Shown here: positions 1 through 4,072 of the stretch, one piece after another
Numbering within the stretch: the stretch's first letter is position 1
How the letters are laid out: each line of letters opens with the position of its first letter
Origin: Mogibacterium sp.
GTDB taxonomy: Bacteria; Bacillota; Clostridia; Peptostreptococcales; Anaerovoracaceae
NCBI GenBank assembly: GCA_017434685.1
Contig: JAFREV010000204.1
Span: forward strand, 1 to 7,562
Direction: 5' to 3'
Length of the DNA: 7,562 bases
Translations under genes and position numbers: made by a program
The notes under the pieces: generated by a model
The model's input: the letters and a program-made list of their open reading frames with translations, nothing else
Databases searched by the model: none
Told to the model about the DNA's origin: nothing

Positions 1-117
1 CTTCATATTGTCTCCTCTGCTCATCTCATATTTAATCGCATCACAATTCTCCCAGATGCTAATCTGTCTATCGTGTTCACATATAAAGTTGTGTGTGAAG
101 AATTGCCTGAGTGTCAT
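1..117 (-). CDS. Partial hypothetical protein, N-terminal 39 residues
   Basis: An open frame starts at the ATG at 117-115 and runs off the left edge. It begins MTLRQFFTHNFICEHDR and contains a short 'ISIWENCDAI' segment. A purine-rich AAAGGAAAG lies a few bases upstream of the ATG, a reasonable Shine-Dalgarno, and this is why I chose the start. The same frame stays open upstream to about 199, so an earlier start cannot be excluded. It lies about 80 bp downstream of the last tRNA gene on the same strand, with no visible terminator between, so it may share a transcript with the array. I do not recognise the family; its size and style resemble small accessory phage or plasmid proteins, but that is only an impression. 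Confidence 0.45.
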   Translation of the reverse strand, partial: MTLRQFFTHNFICEHDRQISIWENCDAIKYEMSRGDNMK

Positions 118-199
118 TATCTTTCCTTTCTTTGTGCCTTTGGCTGCGATGAATATATCACAGCCAGGTGTCCCTGCATATTCACCTTGTGGTTTAAAA

Positions 200-276
200 T
201 GGTTGCGGAGGAGGGATTCGAACCCTCGACCTTCAGCTTATGAGGCTGACGAGATAACCGCTTCTACTACTCCGCA
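200..276 (-). tRNA. tRNA with CAT anticodon (Met, or Ile2 if lysidine-modified)
   Basis: The acceptor TGCGGAG pairs with CTCCGCA, the discriminator is A and CCA is encoded. The anticodon stem TCAGC/GCTGA closes the loop CTCATAA, giving CAT. The T arm is GAGGG-TTCGAAT-CCCTC. The 1-72 pair is intact and there is no GGG/CCC in the anticodon stem, so it is not an initiator. The D stem is poorly paired. Elongator Met and the CAT-type Ile2 cannot be separated by eye. It is the last gene of the array in transcription order. Confidence 0.88.
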
Positions 277-280
277 TTAT

Positions 281-357
281 TGGTGGACCCAGTGGGGCTT
301 TAACCCACGTCTACCTACCTCTACGGCAGATGCTTTCCCTATCTAAGCTACAGGCCC
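281..357 (-). tRNA. Non-canonical tRNA-like gene, TAG at the anticodon position
   Basis: The spacing is exactly that of a class I tRNA. The acceptor GGGCCTG pairs with TGGGTCC (three G-U pairs), the D stem is GCTT/AAGC, the anticodon stem TCTGC/GTAGG, the T stem GTGGG/CCCAC, with discriminator A and CCA. Two near-universal bases are changed: the anticodon loop is CGTAGAG (G at 33 instead of U) and the T loop is TTAAAGC (A at 56 instead of C). The nominal anticodon TAG would read CUA (Leu), but charging identity is uncertain. It could be a decaying tRNA, or an RNA kept for another use such as a decoy. Confidence 0.6.
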
Positions 358-363
358 ATGCAT

Positions 364-440
364 TGGTGCTCCTGGCTGGATTCGAACCTGCACTTTACGG
401 TTTTTAAGACCGTTTCCTCTACCTGTTGGGATACAGGAGC
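364..440 (-). tRNA. tRNA-Leu(TAA) with short variable loop
   Basis: The acceptor GCTCCTG/CAGGAGC is perfect, the discriminator is A and CCA is encoded. The anticodon stem ACGGT/ACCGT closes the loop CTTAAAA, giving TAA (reads UUA). The T loop is a normal TTCGAAT; the T stem GCAGG/CCAGC has one A-A mismatch. The variable region is only about 5 nt, whereas bacterial tRNA-Leu normally has a long variable arm. The D arm has a 3-bp stem with GG in the loop, like the other Leu-anticodon gene at 760-837. Confidence 0.85.
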
Positions 441-444
441 GATA

Positions 445-520
445 TGGTGATCCCCGCGAGACTCGAACTCGCATCTCCCGGATTAAAAGTCCGGTATCTT
501 ACCAATTAGACGAGAGAATC
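445..520 (-). tRNA. tRNA-Lys(TTT)
   Basis: The acceptor GATTCTC/GGGGATC contains G-U pairs, the discriminator is A and CCA is encoded. The anticodon stem CCGGA/TCCGG closes the loop CTTTTAA, giving TTT. The T loop is TTCGAGT. Over its 76 nt it matches the gene at 601-676 except for one base, the first anticodon position. Confidence 0.95.
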
Positions 521-521
521 A

Positions 522-596
522 TGGAGCTCCCAGTCGGATTTGAACCGACAGTCTTCTGCTTACAAGGCAGCTGCATTACCATTGTGCTACAGGAGC
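522..596 (-). tRNA. tRNA-Thr(TGT)
   Basis: The acceptor is GCTCCTG/TGGGAGC with discriminator T and encoded CCA. The anticodon loop CTTGTAA gives TGT. The anticodon stem GCTGC/GCAGA has a 27-43 mismatch. The T arm GTCGG-TTCAAAT-CCGAC is perfect. It sits between the two nearly identical Lys genes. Confidence 0.92.
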
Positions 597-600
597 ATAT

Positions 601-676
601 TGGTGATCCCCGCGAGACTCGAACTCGCATCTCCCGGATTAAGAGTCCGGTATCTTACCAATTAGACGAGAGAATC
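601..676 (-). tRNA. tRNA-Lys(CTT)
   Basis: The sequence is the same as the gene at 445-520 except that the anticodon loop is CTCTTAA, giving CTT. All stems, discriminator A and CCA are intact. The pair looks like a tandem duplication, with the Thr gene carried between the copies, followed by a single wobble-base substitution that adds dedicated AAG reading. Confidence 0.95.
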
Positions 677-680
677 ATAT

Positions 681-755
681 TGGTATCTCGTGTAGGAATC
701 CAACCCACATCTCGGAGTCCGTAGCTCCGCGTCCTATGCTTTGAACGAACGAGAT
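681..755 (-). tRNA. tRNA-Arg(ACG) with altered elbow
   Basis: The acceptor ATCTCGT/ACGAGAT is perfect, with discriminator A and CCA. The anticodon stem CGGAG/CTCCG closes the loop CTACGGA, giving ACG (reads CGU; CGN if the A is edited to inosine). The D stem is GTTC/GGAC. The D loop AAAGCATA lacks the usual GG, and the T loop is TTGGATT, with G at 56 instead of C. Aligning G18 leaves C at 19, so the tertiary pair appears to be C19-G56 rather than G19-C56. Confidence 0.82.
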
Positions 756-759
756 ATAA

Positions 760-837
760 TGGTGCTCCACACAGGACTCGAACCTGCACTGAACTGGGCC
801 TAAACCAGACGCCTCTACCAGATTGGGCTAATGGAGC
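760..837 (-). tRNA. tRNA-Leu(TAG) with short variable loop
   Basis: The acceptor GCTCCAT/GTGGAGC carries discriminator A and CCA. The anticodon loop TTTAGGC gives TAG (reads CUA and probably other CUN). The T arm is GCAGG-TTCGAGT-CCTGT. The variable region is about 5 nt, so this is a class I body with a Leu anticodon, like the gene at 364-440. The anticodon stem has one T-T mismatch at 27-43. Confidence 0.87.
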
Positions 838-841
838 ATAT

Positions 842-929
842 TGGCGGATGGTGTAGGATTCGAACCCACAGGGCTTTCGCCACATCAGATTTCAAGTCTG
901 CGCCGTTATAACCATTTCGGTAACCATCC
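842..929 (-). tRNA. tRNA-Ser(TGA)
   Basis: The acceptor is GGATGGT/ACCATCC with discriminator G, the usual Ser base, and encoded CCA. The anticodon loop CTTGAAA gives TGA. The long variable arm contains a GGC-GAAA-GCC hairpin, as expected for a class II tRNA-Ser. The T loop is TTCGAAT. Unlike the Leu-anticodon genes here, it keeps the normal class II shape. Confidence 0.95.
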
Positions 930-935
930 GCGTAT

Positions 936-1011
936 TGGTGTACCATGCGGGACTTGAACCCGCACCCTCCTGCTTGCAAAGCAGACACTCTCCCAATTGA
1001 GTTAATGGCAC
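936..1011 (-). tRNA. tRNA-Ala(TGC)
   Basis: The acceptor GTGCCAT/ATGGTAC carries discriminator A and CCA. The anticodon stem TCTGC/GCAGG closes the loop TTTGCAA, giving TGC. The T arm is GCGGG-TTCAAGT-CCCGC. The acceptor lacks the G3-U70 pair that marks most tRNA-Ala (position 3 is G, paired with C), so Ala charging is worth testing. Its D-arm region is identical over 20 nt to that of the Val gene at 1267-1342. Confidence 0.88.
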
Positions 1012-1015
1012 ACAT

Positions 1016-1100
1016 TGGTCGGCAGGGTGAGAATCGAACTCACTGAGCCATAGACAAACGGGTTACAGCCGCCTCCCGCGCCGTACGGGACTACCTGCCG
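1016..1100 (-). tRNA. tRNA-Tyr(GTA)
   Basis: The acceptor CGGCAGG/CCTGCCG is perfect, with discriminator A and CCA. The anticodon loop CTGTAAC gives GTA. The variable arm is about 13 nt, as expected for a bacterial class II tRNA-Tyr. The T arm GTGAG-TTCGATT-CTCAC is perfect. The anticodon stem GGCGG/CCGTT uses two G-U pairs. Confidence 0.93.
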
Positions 1101-1104
1101 AAAA

Positions 1105-1182
1105 TGGTCTGAGCACTGGGATTTGAACCCAGGACCTCCTGATCCCAAATCAGACGCTCTAGCCAAGCTGAGCTATACCCAG
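1105..1182 (-). tRNA. tRNA-Pro(TGG)
   Basis: The acceptor CTGGGTA/TGCTCAG carries discriminator A and CCA. The anticodon loop TTTGGGA, on stem TCTGA/TCAGG, gives TGG. The T arm is CTGGG-TTCAAAT-CCCAG. The D arm is a standard AGCTC..GAGC. Confidence 0.95.
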
Positions 1183-1189
1183 ATAGTAT

Positions 1190-1265
1190 TGGAGCAGTAA
1201 ACGGGAATCGAACCCGTGGCCTTCGACTTGGCAAGCCGATGTTCTTCCTTCTGAACTATTACTGC
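1190..1265 (-). tRNA. tRNA-Gly(GCC)
   Basis: The acceptor GCAGTAA/TTACTGC is perfect, the discriminator is T and CCA is encoded. The anticodon stem TCGGC/GTCGA closes the loop TTGCCAA, giving GCC. The T arm is ACGGG-TTCGATT-CCCGT. Only one base separates its 5' end from the CCA of the next gene upstream. Confidence 0.95.
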
Positions 1266-1266
1266 A

Positions 1267-1342
1267 TGGTACACGATGCAGGACTTGAACCTGCAACCTT
1301 CTGCTTGTAAGGCAGTTACTCTCCCAATTGAGTTAATCGTGC
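1267..1342 (-). tRNA. tRNA-Val(TAC)
   Basis: The acceptor GCACGAT/ATCGTGT (one G-U) carries discriminator A and CCA. The anticodon loop CTTACAA gives TAC. The T arm is TGCAGG-TTCAAGT-CCTGCA. A 20-nt D-arm segment (1318-1337) is identical to that of the Ala gene (987-1006), which suggests a common ancestor within the array. Confidence 0.94.
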
Positions 1343-1347
1343 ATATG

Positions 1348-1421
1348 TGGAGTGACATGTGGGAATCGAACCCACTCCACCAGTTTGGAAGACTGGAGCG
1401 CTGCCTTTGCGCCAATGCCAC
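1348..1421 (-). tRNA. tRNA-Gly(TCC), first gene of the array
   Basis: The acceptor GTGGCAT/ATGTCAC carries discriminator T and CCA. The anticodon stem CCAGT/ACTGG closes the loop CTTCCAA, giving TCC. The T arm GTGGG-TTCGATT-CCCAC is perfect. In transcription order it opens the array, 44 nt after the HTH gene ends. Together with Gly(GCC), it covers all four GGN codons. Confidence 0.94.
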
Positions 1422-1427
1422 CCATAT

Positions 1428-1444
1428 CGGCTCACTACGAGCCG
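1428..1444 (-). other. Short perfect hairpin just before the tRNA array
   Basis: CGGCTC and GAGCCG form a perfect 6-bp stem with a 5-nt loop, ending 6 nt before the first tRNA. No T tract follows on the minus strand, so it is not a terminator. It may mark the 5' leader that is processed off the array, or be half of a regulatory site. Confidence 0.4.
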
Positions 1445-1451
1445 GGTGCCA

Positions 1452-1479
1452 GTGTGCAGCAGTAGTCACCACTGCACAC
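1452..1479 (-). promoter_or_regulatory. 12-bp stem-loop spanning the HTH gene stop codon
   Basis: The minus-strand arms GTGTGCAGTGGT and ACTGCTGCACAC pair over 12 bp, including two G-U pairs, around a GACT loop. The TGA stop of the HTH gene straddles the arm and the loop. No T tract follows on the minus strand, so intrinsic termination is unlikely. It could protect or punctuate the mRNA between the HTH gene and the tRNA precursor, or, as DNA, be an operator-like inverted repeat. The structure is seen; the role is inferred. Confidence 0.45.
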
Positions 1480-1777
1480 TTATGCCTACTATTGATGAGC
1501 CATCAAAAGCCACATCTCCGTCCTCGGAGTTCTCAAAGACTATGATGTCGTCCATAGAAACTCCGAGTACAGATGCAAGGATTACAAGGTTGTCGAGTGA
1601 TGGCATGCTGTCACCATTCTGCCACTTGTAGATCGCCTGCGGATTAGTGAATCCGAGGATCATCTGAAGGTCTCTTACAGAGACTCCGGATGCCTGTCTT
1701 ATTCTCTTGATGTTCTGTCCTGTTGCTTTAAGGTCGATTACCGGTACTCTGACCACACCGACCACATTCACGTTCAT
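1466..1777 (-). CDS. XRE-family helix-turn-helix regulator
   Basis: A 103-residue protein beginning MNVNVVGVVRVPVIDL. Residues about 20-80 form an XRE/Cro-type HTH: QNIKRIRQASGVSVRDLQ (helix 1 and turn), LGFTNPQAIYKWQNG (recognition region with the typical AIYKWQNG) and MPSLDNLVILASVLGVSMDDI. A short acidic tail follows. I chose the ATG at 1777-1775 because an AGGAG lies about 10 nt upstream; the ATG at 1807 sits inside a hairpin and has no such site. It begins 49 nt after the rtcB stop and ends 44 nt before the first tRNA, all on the same strand, so it may control the rtcB-tRNA unit. Such small proteins usually bind DNA as dimers; the target is not known. A phage- or ICE-type repressor role is equally possible. 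Confidence 0.85.
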   Translation of the reverse strand: MNVNVVGVVRVPVIDLKATGQNIKRIRQASGVSVRDLQMILGFTNPQAIYKWQNGDSMPSLDNLVILASVLGVSMDDIIVFENSEDGDVAFDGSSIVGISVQW

Positions 1778-1794
1778 TTCATTTACTCTCCTGT

Positions 1795-1815
1795 TCCGGC
1801 CAAGCATCGGCCGGA
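1795..1815 (-). other. GC-rich hairpin between rtcB and the HTH gene
   Basis: TCCGGCC and GGCCGGA pair perfectly over 7 bp around a 7-nt loop, in the 49-nt gap between the rtcB stop and the HTH start codon. There is no T tract, so it is not an intrinsic terminator. It may affect mRNA stability or coupling between the two genes. Confidence 0.4.
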
Positions 1816-1826
1816 GGAGATCCGAC

Positions 1827-3026
1827 CTAGCTGGCCTTATAATTGAAAATTGGCTTTAAAACTTCTATAACGTCTACTGATTCCTCGATTACATCTATGA
1901 TGTCTTCGAGTGACTTGTAAGCCATCGGCGCCTCGTCCAATGTGGAAGGATTCACTGATGTCGTGTAAATACCCTCCATTGACTGTCTGTAGTCTTCCAT
2001 GTCAATCACATCTCTGGCTCTGGTCCTTGACATAATTCTTCCCGCGCCGTGTGGCGCTGAGTAGTTCCAGTCAGGATTACCTTTGCCGTAAGCGATAACA
2101 GATCCGTCCCTCATGTTGATTGGGATTAATACCAGCTCACCTTCGTGTGCGGCAATAGCTCCCTTTCTAAGAATCATCTCGTCTGTATCGATGTAGTTGT
2201 GAATTGTGTGGAATGCCTCCAGCGCCTCAAGCCCTGTGTGCTCTAGGATGACTTCCGCCATTCTCTCGCGGCTCTCTCTGGCAAACCTCTGGCAAATCTC
2301 TACATCATGCAGGTAGTCATCGAGGTATGTGCCGTACAGGTAGCAAAGATCGTCAGGTACTGTCGCATCCTTCTTCTCCCATTTGAGAGCCTTGATCGCT
2401 GACTGTATCTCCTTCTTTCTGCCTGTAGCTTTGTACTCCTCGATAATCTGATCACGCTTTGCGAAGTATTCTTCCTTACCGTGATTCAGGTCAATGGCAA
2501 GCTGCTGATAGTACTCGGCAACCTGCTTACCGAGGTTTCTCGAACCTGAGTGGATTACTAGATATTTGGTGCCATCTGAGGCTACATCGATCTCGATAAA
2601 GTGGTTGCCGCCTCCGAGTGTGCCGAGAGACTTGTTAAGTCTCTTTGGCCTTGTAAGCTCTCTGTAGCATTTAAGTTCCGTCAGATCGAAAGGCCACTTC
2701 ACGCTATCCCATGTATCGAAACCCGATGGGATGATGTAGCATGCCTCATCCAGCTTCTCGAAATCTATATCCACTTGTCCGAGTTTGACCGTGTACATAC
2801 CGCAGCCGATATCCACGCCTACTACATTTGGCACAGCCTTGTCTGTGATTGTCATAGTCGTACCGATTGTGCAGCCTTTTCCGGCGTGCACATCCGGCAT
2901 GATTCTGATTTGGCTACCGCGAGTCATCTCTGTGTCACACATTCTCTTTACCTGGCTGATGGCTTCTTCTTCAGCTACTTTTGCAAAGCAGATTGCTGTA
3001 GCCACCTGGCCTTTAATCTCAAACAT
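1827..3026 (-). CDS. rtcB: RtcB-type RNA-splicing ligase (2',3'-cyclic phosphate/5'-OH)
   Basis: A complete 399-residue RtcB. The family seals RNA 2',3'-cyclic phosphate (or 3'-phosphate) ends to 5'-OH ends, using GTP and Mn2+ through a guanylated histidine. All hallmark motifs are visible: RIMPDVHAGKG (41-51), VDIGCG with metal ligands D72 and C75, LGGGNHF with N141/H142, HSGSRNLG with H159, TIHNYID with H276, and APHGAGR with H326, the expected guanylation site. The length is in the normal bacterial range and nothing appears broken. The ATG at 3026 has a GGAGG at 3039-3035, 8 nt upstream. A terminator-like hairpin lies directly before this ribosome site, so expression may be attenuated. Upstream is the virB4 terminator; downstream are an HTH gene and 15 tRNA genes. 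No archease gene is present in the window. The enzyme identity is firm; that its substrates are the neighbouring tRNAs is inference. Confidence 0.96.
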   Translation of the reverse strand: MFEIKGQVATAICFAKVAEEEAISQVKRMCDTEMTRGSQIRIMPDVHAGKGCTIGTTMTITDKAVPNVVGVDIGCGMYTVKLGQVDIDFEKLDEACYIIPSGFDTWDSVKWPFDLTELKCYRELTRPKRLNKSLGTLGGGNHFIEIDVASDGTKYLVIHSGSRNLGKQVAEYYQQLAIDLNHGKEEYFAKRDQIIEEYKATGRKKEIQSAIKALKWEKKDATVPDDLCYLYGTYLDDYLHDVEICQRFARESRERMAEVILEHTGLEALEAFHTIHNYIDTDEMILRKGAIAAHEGELVLIPINMRDGSVIAYGKGNPDWNYSAPHGAGRIMSRTRARDVIDMEDYRQSMEGIYTTSVNPSTLDEAPMAYKSLEDIIDVIEESVDVIEVLKPIFNYKAS

Positions 3027-3042
3027 TTTTCTTTCCTCCGTT

Positions 3043-3079
3043 AAAAAAACCGCTCATCTCTTCTCTGAGACAAGCGGTT
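3043..3079 (-). terminator. Terminator-like hairpin in the rtcB leader (possible attenuator)
   Basis: On the minus strand AACCGCT pairs with AGCGGTT over 7 bp. An inner TCTC/GAGA can extend the stem, and the 3' arm runs straight into a T tract (3049-3043). Only 3 nt separate the T tract from the GGAGG of rtcB. It has the form of an intrinsic terminator, yet no gene lies between it and the virB4 terminator 300 bp upstream. It is therefore best explained as an attenuator in the rtcB 5' leader, or as a barrier against read-through. Confidence 0.65.
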
Positions 3080-3379
3080 GTAAAGTCTATCTAATATGTG
3101 CTCGGCTAAACTATTACATGCCTAACACTCCTATCACTTGTCTCATATTTGCACACGAAGCTACCCATCAGGCGAATGTCCTGAGGTTTCGTTCCGTAAT
3201 TCTTTATTTCATGTCTCCATGACGCTGCAAATAACATCTGTTGTTCTATTTCCTTTTCTTTTTAATTTTGAATTTGGGTTCCTCTCCGGCCGCGCGGCCA
3301 CTTACCCGCAGAGAATATATCACACCTGTCAAGCCTTTGTCTATTCAACTTGTAGTTTAATCGTAGTATACGCATGCTG
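3080..3379 (-). other. Gene-free stretch between rtcB and virB4
   Basis: No convincing coding frame on either strand: minus-strand frames are interrupted and plus-strand frames lack ribosome sites and recognisable protein content. It probably holds the rtcB promoter and a long leader, but I see no strong -35/-10 pair. A perfect 12-bp palindrome GGCCGCGCGGCC (3288-3299) stands out against AT-rich flanks. Confidence 0.5.
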
Positions 3380-3407
3380 AAAACAAAAAGGTCATTTCAG
3401 AAACGAC
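3380..3407 (-). terminator. Rho-independent terminator after virB4
   Basis: The minus strand reads GTCGTTT-CTG-AAATGAC, a 7-bp stem with one G-U pair and a 3-nt loop, followed by CTTTTTGTTTT. It lies 30 nt downstream of the virB4 stop codon, marking the virB4 exon as the end of its transcription unit and separating it from rtcB. Confidence 0.75.
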
Positions 3408-3418
3408 ATTCATGTACC

Positions 3419-3436
3419 GGAGCGATTGCTCGCTCC
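3419..3436 (-). other. Perfect hairpin abutting the virB4 stop codon
   Basis: GGAGCGA-GCAA-TCGCTCC is a 7-bp perfect stem with a GNRA-type GCAA tetraloop, starting on the base after the stop codon. No T tract follows it directly; the true terminator lies just downstream. It may be a 3'-end stabilising element. Confidence 0.5.
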
Positions 3437-3960
3437 TTACTCCGTCAAATACTTCTTTATCATCTCCCCGAATTCGGGATTTGAGCTGGATACTCTGCGA
3501 ATCATATTCAGCACTTCCTCCTCATTTGAAAGTGCAGGAATTGCACTTTGGGCGTTCGGCGCAGATACAGCGTTTTCACTTTGGACTCCTACAGCAGCGT
3601 CCAGCCCCTCTCCAGGCTTCGTCGTCATAAGCTGATATAGCTTCGTATTCTTCGGAAACTCATTTGCAAATGGCACAAGCGATGAGCCGACCTTTATAAG
3701 ACCATGCCCTGCATCCACATTCGTTATATACGACAACTGCAAATCCGAGATATTCAGAAGCTTCGCCAGCTCCACTCTGTCTGTCGCAGCCTGGTTCAGC
3801 ACGACTATGAACTCTGAGTTTGAAAGCATGGTCCTCGCTGTATGCGACTGCAAGAGATCGTCTACGTTCTGAGTGATGCCTGTGAAATATGCTCCGTATT
3901 TACGAACTCTCTTCCAAAGCTTAAACAGGAACTGCGCTGAGTATTCGTGCATAAAGAGAA
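3437..3960 (-). CDS. virB4-like conjugation ATPase, 3' exon (C-terminal 173 residues)
   Basis: This exon encodes the C-terminal part of a VirB4/TraE-type ATPase, the cytoplasmic motor of a type IV secretion (conjugation) system. After the splice point the frame reads LFMHEYSAQFLFKLWKRVRKYG, then TGITQNVDDLL, the conserved Gln-containing motif that follows Walker B in this family, then SHTARTMLSNSEFIVVLNQ and the family's end region FPKNTKLYQLMTTKPGE. A variable tail ends in MIKKYLTE. The in-frame ATG at 4006 lies within intron domain V/VI sequence and is not a real start. Splicing to the exon at 6748-7312 creates a CTT codon across the junction and the sequence DEIYLLFMHEYS. A hairpin and terminator follow. 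Family identity is strong; the exact subfamily is not assigned. Confidence 0.88.
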
Positions 3961-4000
3961 ATGGTGATAGGTCAGACTCTTTCGAGCCTTTCGCCCCACC
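3961..4000 (-). ncRNA. Group II intron domain VI and 3' splice site
   Basis: The basal stem GGTG (4000-3997) pairs with CACC (3966-3963). The distal arm AGGCTC-GAAA-GAGTCT carries a GNRA-type loop. An unpaired A in CCTATC (3968) is the expected branch point. The intron then ends in AT at 3962-3961, matching the usual AY ending. Confidence 0.75.
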
Positions 4001-4002
4001 CC

Positions 4003-4036
4003 ACACCGTGCGGGCACCTTTCGATGCACACGGCGT
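4003..4036 (-). ncRNA. Group II intron domain V (catalytic hairpin)
   Basis: Exactly 34 nt, the standard domain V length. An 8-bp lower helix ACGCCGTG/CACGGTGT is followed by a T-G pair, a two-base CC bulge (4013-4012), a 5-bp upper helix GCATC/GGTGC and a GAAA tetraloop. The catalytic triad position reads CGC (4035-4033), one of the forms known in bacterial introns alongside AGC. Nothing suggests inactivation. Confidence 0.9.
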
Positions 4037-4072
4037 TCCATGGGCTGAACCTTTATTATTGATGCAGTAGCT

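Noticed and set aside
364..440. TAA-anticodon gene as an ochre suppressor
   Set aside because: The loop places TAA (reads UUA) at 34-36; a UAA reader would need TTA there.
200..1421. Array read as a CRISPR-like or direct-repeat array because of the recurring TTCGAA-type strings
   Set aside because: The recurring strings are tRNA T loops, and the unit lengths and cloverleaf pairing fit tRNA genes.
1479..1506. Possible tRNA-array promoter, TTGATG - 16 bp - CATAAG on the minus strand
   Set aside because: The -10 match is poor, and it overlaps the HTH coding end and a hairpin; not strong enough to call.
655..1545. Several open frames of 60-100 codons on both strands across 500-1550
   Set aside because: They run straight through the tRNA genes, have no ribosome sites, and repeat translated T-arm sequence (such as GFEP or RRDSNPRP-like strings), the usual artefact of tRNA arrays.
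3961..4006. ATG at 4006 as the start of a separate virB4-like gene
   Set aside because: The first 15 residues translate intron domain V/VI sequence; family similarity begins exactly at the proposed 3' splice site.
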